Below, piece by piece: positions 49,201 through 60,500 of a DNA stretch of 64,000 nt. Position 1 is the stretch's first letter; each line of letters begins with the position of its first letter. Made by a program: the position numbers and the translations under genes. The stretch covers positions 7,683,001 through 7,747,000 of the forward strand of contig CM057235.1 in assembly GCA_029891385.1 (NCBI GenBank), in the 5' to 3' direction. The notes under the pieces are model-generated. The model was not told where the DNA came from. It ran no database searches and saw only the letters and a list, made by a program, of their open reading frames with translations. This stretch comes from Erythroxylum novogranatense (Eukaryota; Streptophyta; Magnoliopsida; Malpighiales; Erythroxylaceae).

Positions 49201-50265
49201 GTCATACATATATTAGGGCTAACACTGAAAAATTTACAGCATTTAATTCCTCCATTCAAAAACTCAATTAATTAACCTTGTTCAATTCAAAATCAAACCA
49301 TAACATTAACTTCAATGCATCTTCACCTAACCTCATCCCCTTTTTTCAAATCATAATAATCATCACTTTAAACCTAATACATGCTTTAAACCCCTTTTAT
49401 TAATTACCCCACACTATCATGGCATTTAATCCATATGAAAGACATCATTTAAACTCAAAACTATAATGAATACATACCTAACACCAATTCTCCCTCAAAG
49501 CTTCAACTTCTAGCTTTTACCTTCTAACTTCTATACCAAGCTACCACCTTTTCCTTCTAAAGTAATACTCATCATCATCAAGCTTTGATGGGAGTAAGAG
49601 ATAATAGCTTGAAGTTAGGGAGAAAATGAAGAAAAGAAAAGCCAAACTTGCGATGGTTTGAGGGAGAAAAGTTTGTGTGTTGTATATGTTTCGGGTGAGA
49701 TGACAAAATGCCTTACAATTTATCCTTCCTTTAAACACTTATACATTCCAGAACAATGAAGAGAAGCATTTAATGTTGCTTCAAAGTGGCAATTGATGAT
49801 TGGCTTGTTTTATTTGAAAAGTCAAATTATTACTTAATTAATTCAGTCCAAAATGTTACTCCATTTAACTCCAATGACCCTACTTTCAGTCCCAAAATAA
49901 AATACCCAATATTACAGTGCGGTGGGTAGCAATTTTGCTACCGAGAAACTACCGGTTACATGAATTGGCGATTTTGCGATCCGGAATTGTCTCGAAAAAT
50001 CCAGAAAATTCCTAAAATCCCTAAAATGTAAAACGATTTATGGTGCAGTCCAAATAATTTTTCAAATCCCATAACCACGTTAATCACAATAAAATGCCGT
50101 TAGGCCCAATTCTAGGAATGTCATGAATGCATGACCAAGCAGTTCAGGCACAAATTCATCGAGCACCATGATCAAAGATACTGGATACTACTCATACATC
50201 CCTATTAGTCTCATCCTATGCCAATTTTACTATTTTACCCTTCCAGGAGGGGGTGGGATGTTACA
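46221..50265 (-). repeat. Element B: 5' LTR (right copy)
   Basis: It aligns end to end with 38648-42710. The conserved palindromic block is at 46687-46701, the TATAAA repeat array at about 47066-47200, and the CATG-converted palindrome cluster at about 47803-47945. The right end GGGATGTTACA is followed by the CACAG duplication. Confidence 0.92.
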
Positions 50266-50270
50266 CACAG

Positions 50271-52402
50271 TAGAGTTGCACCATTGTGCATAAGCACGAC
50301 AGTGACTTTTGAAGATGGAAAATTTGTACCCTCATGTTTAAGCACGAGGGCGAGATTGCTGGGTAAGCTGGAAAGTTGTGCATAGTACACAGTTTTTGAA
50401 TTGGGATAACCCGATAATGTTTGAAGCATATCTTTCAAATTGTTGAACCAAATTGAGTGATTTTGGTGTCAAATGAAAGATAAGACATAGAGGAACACTT
50501 TTATAGAAGATAGTATGGCAAAATTATACTAGTGTCACTTTCTGATTGAATGTGTATAGTGGACCCGAAAGTATGATTTGGAAAAATTTTGAAGTTAGTT
50601 GTTGAGAAAGGAGTGGAGATTTTAATGGTTTTAGTGAGGCATAAATCTAAGTATTAATTATACTTGGATGAGTTTTGAAATGGGAATTATTTTTCTAATA
50701 AAATTAATGGGAAAATACCCGGGATTGTCATGAATATGCATTGTACATATTTTATTTCAGTCATGTGGATTATTTAACACTTATGATTGTAAAAAGTGTG
50801 ATGTATGTGTATCTTGCATAAATGGTTTGTGCAGGTTAGAACATCCACAGTCAGGTGTTTCCAAAATTTAGAAGCGAATGCTAAATTGGAGCATACTATG
50901 AGTAGACCGAGATGGTTTCATTTCACCCTTTTGTTTTATTTTGTTTCATTTTGTATAAATTGATTGCTGAATGCGGTGAATAATGGTGCGTTTGAGATTA
51001 GCTGAGATTGTGAATTCCAGACAGAAGGTCCGATGATTGTGTAATGGGGAGTTGGCTATAGAAGTGCTACTTGTATGTGAATTTGTGACCTATGTGCCTA
51101 TGATGTGACTAATTGGGATACATGTGATTAATTGTGATACATAAATGTTGATTGTGTCATTCATAGGCTGATTGATTATGACATATGCATACGTGCATAA
51201 TAATGTGATTAATTGTGGCATATGAATTTCATTCATGAATGCTTAACTAGATAATGACAGTTGTGACCGGAGCAGCCACTGAGAGCTAAAAGCTCAACGA
51301 TTGTATTCGGGCCTCGAGCTCCACAGTGATTTAGAGCCTCAGGCTCAACAATTAATGTGCCCATATTGGGACAGTTCAGGCGCTCGGTCACAACACCGAA
51401 ATAAATTGGAAAGTGTCACATGGGCATTTCATATTCATTTGCTTACATATACTTGATTGAGTGAAAGGCGAAATGCCCTATGCTTGTGTGAATAATAAAG
51501 GTGTTGCTTATGTGATCATATGATATTTTGAGTAATGTGAAATTCTGAAATCAGTGTGATGTGATTGATACGTGTCGAACTACGATCCGATAATATGTGA
51601 AAGTGAGTGGTAGTGACTGATGCATCACATGACATAAGAGCATGAAATTTAATGGTTGTTGTGATCAGAGTCGCCACCGATCAGAGCTTTATGCTCAACG
51701 AGTGAAAATGAGCTTCGAGCTCATAAATGATTCAGAGCCTCAGGCTCAACGTTTAATGAGCCCTGTATCCACCAACAGATAAGGGACAGTTATTAATGAG
51801 CCCTACAAGGGACAGTTTAGGCACTCAGTCACAGCAAGATAATAAATGAAAAGTGAGTCTCATATGCATATATCAAATATGAAAAATATGAATGTGGAAT
51901 TCTGTAAATGTGTGAATGTGAAATATTGTAAATGTGCATTATGAAATAAAGTTAGATGTATTTAAATTGTGTTATGAGATTAGGTGGACCATCGATGATG
52001 GTCACTCACTGAGTTCGTAAAACTCACCCAAAATTTGCAATTATTTTTCAGGACCTAGAAGAATACCCCGTTAGGCAACGGGCGTATAGCAATCTGCTTG
52101 TGAGTGAGAGAAGAGGTCGGGATCAGTTCGCGTCTGCATTAGTGTCTGATAATATTGTATTTTCTGATTTTTTGTATTAATGATTAGGTCAATTTGTAAA
52201 GTCAACGGAATGAAATCATTTGTATTTATGAAAAGGGCCCCCGTGGCCATTGTATTTACCGGTGAGTGTGTATGTTAATTATTTCCCACTAGTGTATGTT
52301 TGTGTTTTTTTAAAAAATTATACTGAGTTTTGACTGAGTGATGTAGCACGCCACCCTCGCAGGGCACAGACTCGGATATCACGATCGATGTCGGGTTCGG
52401 GT
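50271..52402 (+). repeat. Element A: 3' LTR, part after the nested insertion
   Basis: Continues the LTR interrupted at 38647 and aligns from 50681 to the whole 5' LTR. It contains ACCATCGATGATGGT at 51988-52002. It is cut at 52402, about 20 bases before its expected TGTTACA end, by the SIRE-type element. CGGGT (52398-52402) would be the left target duplication of that second insertion. Confidence 0.88.
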
Positions 52403-53014
52403 TGTAAACGATCTAGAAGGGGGGTTGAATAGATCTTTAAAGCTTTTTGTAAAATTCTCAACAAAATCAAAAGTTAATTCACAAAAAAACAATTTAAACA
52501 AATTTAAATGTAAAGAGTAGGGAAGAAGAGCAAATACTATTTTTATAGAGGTTCGGTGTTAAGACCTATGTCCTTTACCTAAGCTCCCACTTAGGATTTG
52601 GCAAACCACTTTACTACACACTTTTTAGTTTAGTGTGAACTCTTGCAACACCACTTGATTTCTGGCTCAAGCTACCTTTACAATCGTTTTGTTTTCCAGC
52701 ACAAATCTTACCTCACAACTGACTTTTCACTAATCACTCAACTCATAAGAGAAATGAGATAAAGATGTAAGAACAATGCTCAATACAAATTTGAAATAAG
52801 TTAAGAGCAATAAGGAGCAAATTTAGAACAATAGTGGAATACTTTGGCTTATTGGACTTCGGTAAAACTTTATCCCTTGATCATCCACTCTTTATACTGA
52901 GTTTAAAGAAGAATATAGACGTTGGTAAACCTTTCTAGCCGTTGCCTGATTTCTTATGGACGTTGCTTTAATTCCTCCTTTCCATTTGTGAATGATTCGG
53001 ATAAATCTTGTTCA

Positions 53015-53255
53015 GCTCTATCTGATAGTCGACTAGTCGAGCTATTGTAGTCGACTAGTGTTAACATATTTCACTGCAGGCTTTAATTTTGCTTCTCGAT
53101 AAGTTGACTAGTGACATGATAGTCGACTAGTACACCTATTCAGTTGATTTGTAGTCGACTTGTTCAAAAATAGTCGACTTGTTTCAACCTCCATCTGATG
53201 ATCCTTGATTTCTTAGTCGACTTTAGATATACTGGTCGACTTGTTGCTAACTCCA
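53015..53255. repeat. Cluster of AGTCGACTAGT motifs
   Basis: About eight copies of AGTCGACT or close variants (TAGTCGACTAGT, AGTCGACTTGT) lie within 240 bp of the SIRE LTR upstream of its TATA box. The core GTCGAC is palindromic. Such repeated words in LTR U3 regions often bind host factors, but nothing here proves it. Confidence 0.75.
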
Positions 53256-53394
53256 ACGGATATATTGCATCAAATCTTCCTATAATCTTCATGTTTAATG
53301 TCTCCAACATGTTTGAAGATTATTGTTGTTAAGTCAAAATGACTTTACTTAGTTATAATTTTGATGTATAACAAAGAGCAAAAGAAAAGAAAAG

Positions 53395-53735
53395 AAAAAA
53401 AAGCAGACGAAACAAAAGCAAACGAAGCAACACAGACGCAGACGCACAATAAGACGTAGACGAAGAACGCAGAAGAAATAAACAGACGCAGACACAAAGT
53501 AATACAGACGAAGCAACACAGACGCAGACGCACAATAAGACATAGAAAAAGAATGCAGAAGAAATAAACAGACGCAGACACAAAATAAACACAGACGAAG
53601 CAACGCAGACGCAAAAGAGAAATACAGACGCAGACGGAGACACAGTATAAAACAGACGAAGACGCAATAGTAAAACAGAAGAAGACGCGAATAGAAAAGA
53701 CAGACGCAGAAGAGGAATTGAGAAGCAGACGCAAG
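53395..53735 (+). repeat. Purine-rich repeat block, CAGACGCAGACG, period about 86 bp
   Basis: ACGAAGCAACACAGACGCAG recurs at 53422 and 53508, with a diverged copy at 53595. Shorter GCAGACG words are scattered throughout. The plus strand is nearly free of T, which leaves all three minus-strand frames open (104-130 codons). These are low-complexity artefacts. Confidence 0.88.
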
Positions 53736-54464
53736 AGTCAACTCGTGTTAGTTGCAGAACTCAACTGATTAACCGTTTCTGTTAAAGATTCAAGAAACAA
53801 GATACAAGAAATAAGAATCAAGAAGCAGTTGGAGACGAAGGCTATAAATACAAGTAGAAGTCGAAGATTGCAAAGTTAGTTAAAAAAACGTGAGCTGAAC
53901 AATTGAAAAATTAGCTGAATTACATCTACGTGATCGTAAAAGCATTCTGTGCAAATTAGCCGAGAGCTATTCTTACTGTAACAAGTGTTCAAACACTTAT
54001 TTGTGAGAAAGTAGTACAGATAGCTTGCAGAGGCTAAGTGTGAAAGAATACTGGTTGTAGAGACCTGAAGAGGCTCGCAAAGAATACTTGTAAAGTTGAA
54101 GAGATAGTGAAAATCTCATAAAGAGCTCTGAGGACTGGACGTAGCCCACGGTTTGGGGTGAACCAGGATAAATCGCTGTGTCAACTACTCTTACCCTATC
54201 TCTCTTTTATATTCAAGTTTTATCATTACTTATTTTGAAACAAAGTTTTTGATTAATTATAATCTATTGAAAATTCTGTAAAAGAATTTTATTTTTAATA
54301 AACAGTTTTGAAAGATTTTCAAAAAGGGGAATACACAATTCAACCCCCCTTTCTCGTGCATTCTTATATCGTTTTCTCAGCATTGTATTAATATGTGATT
54401 CACTTCAATTATTATCAGAGCCTGGTATCCAAGGATCACTATAGCAAAGTGTGGATCAAAGATA

Positions 54465-56020
54465 ATGGCAGAATCACATGTATACATCGCAGAAGGATCC
54501 TCAGTCACTAGACCTCCAACATTCAACGGAGAAGATTATCATTAATGGAAAGATAGGATGTGACTATTCATAGAATCTAATCAGGTCGACCTTTGGGACG
54601 TGATAGAGAACGAACCTTATACACCAGTAGATGAAGATGACAATTCTATTCCACGAATCAGATAGACGGCTGACCAAAAGGTGAGAATACAGCTCAACTC
54701 AAAAGCAAAGTTCTTTTTGACCTGTGCCCTAAGCAGGAGTGAGTATGACAAAGTCCACGGATGTGACATCGCAAAAGAGACGTGGGACACATTTTCCATT
54801 GGTCACGAAGGCACAAGCCAAGTTAAAGAATCCAAGATAAGTATTCTTGGGAACCAGTACAAACTTTTCAGGATGAAAGATGAAGAATCTATTGATCAAA
54901 TGTTTGGAAGATTTCAAACAATTGTCAATGGATTGAAAGCTCTTGGAAGAACATACAACAATCGAGATGATGTTCGAAAGATCTTAACAAGTCTTTCGAA
55001 GAGGTGGAGACCTAAAGTTACTGTGGTGCAGGAAGCCAAAGATTTAAGCGTGCTAAAGCTTGATGAGTTTCTTGGATCCTTGAAGATTCATGAAGTTGAA
55101 CTCGATGCTGAAGACAAGCCCAAACGGGACAAGACAATAGCACTGAAGGCCGGACAAAAGAATCACAAGACTCAAAGAAGGAGGAAGTCATAAAAAGCGT
55201 TAAAGATTGAAGAATCAAAGAATGATGACTCCAGCCAATCAGAACAAGAGTCAAGTGATGAAGATGATGAATTATCTTTCATCTCCAGAAAGATAAGACG
55301 CATGTGGAAGAAGAAGTCCAAAGGAAATCAGATTTTCAAGAAGAATGGCAAAGATGAAGCTAAATCAGAGAAGTTATCTGTCATTTGCTACGAGTGCAAT
55401 CAGCCTGGACACTACAAGTCCAAATGTACAACTCTAAAGAAGAAACCAAAGAAGAATAGAGAAGGCAAGAAAAGCATGATGGCAACGTGGGAGGACTTAG
55501 ATTCATCAGAATCAGATACAGGTTCCGAGTCGTCTGAACATGCAAACATCTACCTAATAGCCGAGGAAGATAGTGATGAGGAGGTAAAATCTAATTACGA
55601 TAACTTGCATGATGCCTACTTAGAATTGTTAGAAGATTCTCATGCTATTCTGAAATAGTACAAACTGTTAAAGAAAAAGTATGCAGAAAATATTAGACAT
55701 ATGGAAGTAATAGAGAGAGAAAATATCTGTCTGAAGAAGCAATTAGAGGAGAAAAAGAAAGTCGTAGACAGATAAGAAGAGATCAATCAGCTAAAACTGA
55801 GAATTAAGAATCTGTCAGCTGATTTAGCTACTTTCACCGAGAACACAAAGAAAATGAATGAGATGCTTGAAAAATGTAGACATTCGGGTGATAAAACTGG
55901 ATTAGGGTTTACAGGCAATAAGTCTCATCCCCATAAGAACTCTTTCACTCAGAAGAGAAACTATAATAAATTTCGTATTAATCAACGACCTAGTAATAGG
56001 TAAAAAAAAACTCATTATGT
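54465..56020 (+). pseudogene. Element C: gag pseudogene (SIRE type, UBN2 and CCHC)
   Basis: One frame starts at the ATG 54465 and stays aligned through several stops (in the YH-WKDRM region, at 54663, 55191, 55656 and later). The N-terminus (RPPTFNGEDY) and the gag-polypeptide region (AKETWDTF, MKDEESIDQMFGRFQTIVNGL) are typical of copia gag. The zinc knuckle CYECNQPGHYKSKC is at about 55387-55430. A long acidic and Lys/Glu-rich region with coiled-coil-like heptads (55560-55890) follows, as in SIRE gags, then GPRKIWVPKNK at about 56040. All CCHC ligands are kept, but the stops exclude a full-length product. Confidence 0.88.
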
Positions 56021-56099
56021 GCATGGTACTAACCATAAAGGACCCAGAAAAATATGGGTACCAAAAAATAAAATAGCTTCTCCTGCAGATATCCTTCCT

Positions 56100-56757
56100 T
56101 GGAAGATGCGGCAAGCACCATTGGTATTTAGACAGTGGATGCTCGCGACATATGACGGGAAGAAGGTCTATGTTCCTAGATCTTCAGTATAAGAAGGAGG
56201 ATCAAGAACTTTGGAGACAACCAATGAGGCAAGATTATTGGAATCGGTAAAATAGGTAAAGATTCCTTTGCATGCATAAATAATGTACTGCTTGTTGATG
56301 GTCTGAAACATAATTTGATCAGCGTCAGTCAATTGTGTGATTCTGGTTTCACAGTCACATTCAATCAAAATCTTTGTGAACTCAGAAACAAAGATGGGTC
56401 TATATTTTTTTTCTGCAGAGTATATGTCTGCTGCAAGATGTTGTTCACAAACGTTGTGGATCAAATATCAACTTGAAGACTATTAAATTCAAGAAGAGGA
56501 GATTCCAATTTATTGCGACAACACCAGTGTAATTAACTTGTCAAAGAATCCGATTTAGCATTCGAGGGTGAAACAAATCGAAGTCAGACATCACTTCTTG
56601 AGAGACTATGTTCAGAGGAAGGTAGTTAAACTTCAGTTCATCGAAACAGCGTATCAGTGGGCAGTCATCTTCACCAAACCACTGAGTGAAGAACGGTTCC
56701 AAAAGATCAGACGCAACCTTAACATGGTTATGTTAAGCGAACAGTCAGACTAAAGGG
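56100..56757 (+). pseudogene. Element C: residual pol (protease fragment joined to RNase H tail)
   Basis: The aspartic-protease hallmark WYLDSGCSRHMTG is at about 56126-56160. A pre-integrase stretch, [19 protein letters not shown], is at about 56286-56345. Immediately afterwards (about 56405-56460) the sequence jumps to the end of RNase H: EEIPIYCDNTSVINLSKNPI, VRHHFLRDYV and IFTKPLSEERF up to 56757. Integrase and reverse transcriptase, normally more than 2 kb, are absent, so the element lost them in one internal deletion. Frames differ between fragments and stops are present. Confidence 0.85.
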
Positions 56758-56901
56758 ACGTCAAAAATAACGACGTCAGATACAGTGAGTTACAGCTGGT
56801 AACTTCTCTGACAAGAAAGTTTTGGAGGGAAACGCTTCATGACCTTTAGAATCCCAACGATAGTAAGGCACGCGTGATAAGACCCTTCAAGTAGCCTGAA
56901 G

Positions 56902-57596
56902 TTGAAATCATTGCGGTTACTCTCATCTCTAGACGGTTCATCTTGCTTTCCAAATTCTCTCAATCATCCTACCATAGAAGAAAAGCTTACCAGAGACAGT
57001 TTTCATTTTGAAACAATGGAGGCAGCTATGATTTTCGGAAGGCATGTGGATTTCGAGTCACTAGGAAAGGATGGTATGGACGTAGAACTTGAGATTAAAA
57101 GAGCTGGTTGGAGGAATTTCTTCCAGATACGAGAACCAGTGTACACCAATGAGGTATTTGACTTTTGGAAGAACGCTCAACTTGTAGACAACACTATTGT
57201 ATCCTTAGTAGACTGTATATCTGTTGTCGTGACTAAGGAGCTGATAAGAAAGGTGACCGATTGTCCATCGATTGGTGAGACTCTGTCAACCAAGGCGAGG
57301 TGGATGACAATGGTCAACATGAAGGTGGAAGATGTTAGCAAACAACTGTATGGAGTGAACGACCTTCTGGAGAGAAGACTTGATGCGGTTCCAAAAGCTA
57401 GGGTTCTTCATGCGATTTTGTTTAATTGCATCTTACCTAGAGCAGGTTCAAGACATTTGGTGACCACCCTGGATGAACAGTGTTTGTTCTACCTGTTGAA
57501 TCGCAATCCTATTGATTTACCCTTCTTAATCTTTCATTATATGATTAAGGGGATGAAGGATACAAATAGCTATCCTTATTGTTGGGCCCCGATTCG
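56902..57596 (+). pseudogene. Element C: env-like 3' ORF, first part
   Basis: The open frame follows RNase H, where SIRE elements carry their third ORF. A plausible start is the ATG at 57016 (MEAAMIFGRHVDFESLG). The region WRNFFQIREPVYTNEVFDFW through VTKELIRKVTDCPSIGE, HAILFNCILPRAGSRHLV and NPIDLPFLIFHYM matches the conserved domain often annotated as 'putative plant transposon protein'. The original envelope suggestion for SIRE is debated, and I see no clear signal peptide here. The frame is cut at 57596 inside the ATTCG duplication of element D and resumes, in the same phase, at 62230. Confidence 0.78.
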
Positions 57597-60500
57597 TAAT
57601 AAGCATGTGTCAATTATTTTGAGGCATGTTTAAATTATTTTAAGGTTTTAGTTTGATGACTTTTTTTAATTTGGTTGGAATAAATTGAGGTATTAAATGA
57701 AGAAATTAGGAAATTAGATTTATTGAGAATTATTATTTTATGATGTATTGTGAGTAATAAAAAGAATTATATGCATTAAGAGTGTTAAGAGTTATTGGAA
57801 TTTAATTAGAATAAGATGGTATTGGTTTATAAAGATGGGCCTTGTAATGATTTTTATATTAAGGAATGAAGAAGAATTGGGCTCTTATTTTAAGGTTTAG
57901 ATTAATGAATTTGGGATTTTAGTGCTTAAGTAAAATTATTAATTGAAGGAATTGAGTTAAATTAGAATTTGATTTTGGTACTAGACTTGAAAAGAATAAA
58001 ATGGTGTTAGGATAAATTTGGATGATGATATATGGTTATATATCTTTTAGCCCTTTTAAATTGTAGTTAAATGAAGGAGAATAAAGTAATTGGGCTAGGT
58101 CCATTAGCTAGTAGTTGATTATGTATTAAATGAAAAAGAAAGGGAGCATTTGGGCTTTTAAGTGGGAGCCCACGAAATTTCAAATGGGAAGGAGGGAAAT
58201 GAAAATTTGGGAAAGGTTATAAGGAGGGAAACTTTGGGCTTGAAGACTTGGGCTTAGGTTTAAGTTAAGGAATTAGGGTTATGGTAATGGAAGGAGGCTT
58301 AGGAAGTTTCCTAAGGCTAAGAAGAGGCTAACGAAAATTTAAGGGAGGGAGGCCAAAGTGGAGTCGTTTTTGCATAGGAAGTAAGTGAGAAAAGAAGCAA
58401 GCTAGGTCATTATTCTAGCACCATCCGAAAGTCACCAAAAGGAGGAAGAGAAGATAGAAGTTTCGGCCATTGGAGAAGAAGAAAAGGTGAGAGCTTTGGT
58501 TTTCTTGGTTTAGGAAGGTGATTGAGAGAGTTCTCTTAGAAGAAAAAGGAAGAGGAAGAGATTATCCTCCATTAGAGTCAAGAGAGGATGATTTCGTGGG
58601 TCTTATATTCAAGGTAAGAGTTTCGAAATTTATGGTTTAATAGTTAGGGTTTTTGTTTTTCTTGCTTATTCATGGTAGATTGAAGAGTTATTCATGAAGA
58701 AAAAAATTAAAGAAGAAGAGTTGATTTCATTGGGTTAGGGTTTTCGAAATTCCTTAGTGTTTTTGTTAGGATTTGTGTCTTTAATGATTGTTTTATTGTT
58801 AAGGGATAGGTTAAAGTATAGGTAAGGTGATGTTGCATGAATTTCAAGTTTTTTTTCCCATTCTTGGAAAATTCCAGCATTGGAGTTTTTATTAAATTGT
58901 GAATCTAAGATGGGATTTTGCTTGGTTGAGAGAGGGGTTATGATGTTAATTGTTTAAAAAGGGTATAGGTCAAGTGAGATGGGTGTTAAACCTAGATTTT
59001 GTATTCTTTAACATTTTCCAGCATATGTCCCTTATGTTAATTGTGGTGTTATTGTTAGAATTTTGCTAAAAATGATGGTTTGAAGAGTATATATGAAGGA
59101 AAGGGTAGGTTAGGTTAGTTTAAATGGAAGTTAGAACATCCTTTTAAAAATTCCAGCATAGTTGGTTTTTGTTTATTATGATTCTATTGTTAGAGGTTTG
59201 CTTAAAGATGGGATTTGCTTTGCTTGGTTCAAAAGTATGGTTGGAGAATGATGTATGATGGAAGAAGGAAAGAATAATAAAAGAAAGATTAAGGGAAAAA
59301 AATCAGATTGTGATAGGTAACTTTTAAGCATGAGTTTGAGAAAGTTGTTGGTTATTGAGTTAGGTTTTGAGGACAATGACTTAAATAAAGTATAGCTAAG
59401 ATGATAGCAAAGAAATTTCATGTTTTCCTTGATGGTTTAAAATTCCAGCATTGGTTACTTGTTTTTAATTCATGGTTTTGTTGTGAGAGTTGTGTTTTTC
59501 ATGTTTTCATATGATGGTTTGAAGGGTATTGGTTAAAGAAAAAGGAAAGAAGAAGAATACATGAAGTTAGAAAATTTCAGCATAGAGAATATATGAGAGT
59601 TGGCATTTTTGTTCAAACATGGTGGTTAGTAGTGTGAATATGAAGATATAGGGAAGATTAGAATAGGTTAAATGCAAGTTTTCCCAAACCTTAGAATTTT
59701 TCCAGCATGTGTATCTTATAGTAATTAGGATTCTTATGCCTTAGTTGAAGAGTTTTTTTCAAGAAAGAATAAAAGAGAAAGAAAAGAAAGGAAAAAGGGA
59801 AAGAGGAAGGATTATTAAAAAAAAAAAACAGATTTGGTGTGGTGTCTTTAAGGCATGAGATTGTTGAAAAGTTTGATTCATTTGAGATAGGTTTTGATAG
59901 TTATAATTTAGGAATGGCATAGGCATAGTTAGGTAGGTTGTTAAGCATGTTTTCTATTCTTTTATAAAAATTCAGCATGTGGACCTTATGTTAATTAGGA
60001 TTTTATGTCTTGATTAAGGTCCAATAAGGCATGGGAAGTAAAGGAAAGGCAATTGGACCAATCCAAGATGCTAGCAAGGAAATTAAGGTGGGTGATTTCT
60101 TAATACTTGAGATAATATGCATTAAAGTTTTTCTAATAAATGTAAACTAATGTTTTCCACCAATGACTTAGCATGTTTATATGAATTACTTTATGTGATG
60201 TCTTTCACTTATATGTGATATTCTTGAATATGAATTTATGTTGGAATGGATTGTTAAATGGTTTGTAACGTGAATTCCGATGCTTTGTAATATTTGAATT
60301 AGTTTTGATAATGATATGATTTGAAAACAATTTGAAAGTCAAATTTCGAAAAGTGCCTTCGGGCAATCTGTTTGTTTTAAGCACGAATATGTGAATTGTA
60401 TGGGTTTGGTTAGGTCCCCTCCGTAGAGTCAGTGCACTGTCTCCCTCTGATAGCCTTCTCCCGGCTGCCCGCAAGTGGCTTAGGAGTTTCGATTTCGGAC

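Larger units (their letters stand above)
38648..50265 (-). mobile_element. Element B: complete LARD-like LTR retrotransposon nested in element A
   Basis: An 11,618-bp unit flanked by CACAG (38643-38647 and 50266-50270), with TG...CA ends. Its LTRs are 38648-42710 (4063 bp) and 46221-50265 (4045 bp), and the interior is 42711-46220 (3510 bp). Primer-binding site and polypurine tract place it on the minus strand, so the right LTR is the 5' one. LTR ends and the start of the interior are homologous to element A, so both belong to one family. No gag or pol is recognised inside. Intact ends and very similar LTRs show it is much younger than A. Long LTRs plus a non-coding interior of 3-3.5 kb are the described hallmarks of LARDs. 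Confidence 0.92.
52403..54407 (+). repeat. Element C: 5' LTR
   Basis: It starts TGTAAACGATCTAGAAGG and ends CACTTCA, about 2.0 kb. A TATA box (TATAAATA, 53843-53850) is well placed for the LTR promoter. Short repeated words around TAGTCGACTAGT lie at 53020-53240 and a purine-rich repeat block at 53395-53735. AATTCAACCCCCCTTTC near 54340 mirrors the GGGGGGTTGAAT near the start. Confidence 0.82.

Noticed and set aside
53345..53741. Three overlapping minus-strand ORFs of 104-130 codons with hydrophobic repeats
   Set aside because: They are antisense of a purine-rich repeat block in the SIRE LTR; the absence of stops follows from base composition.
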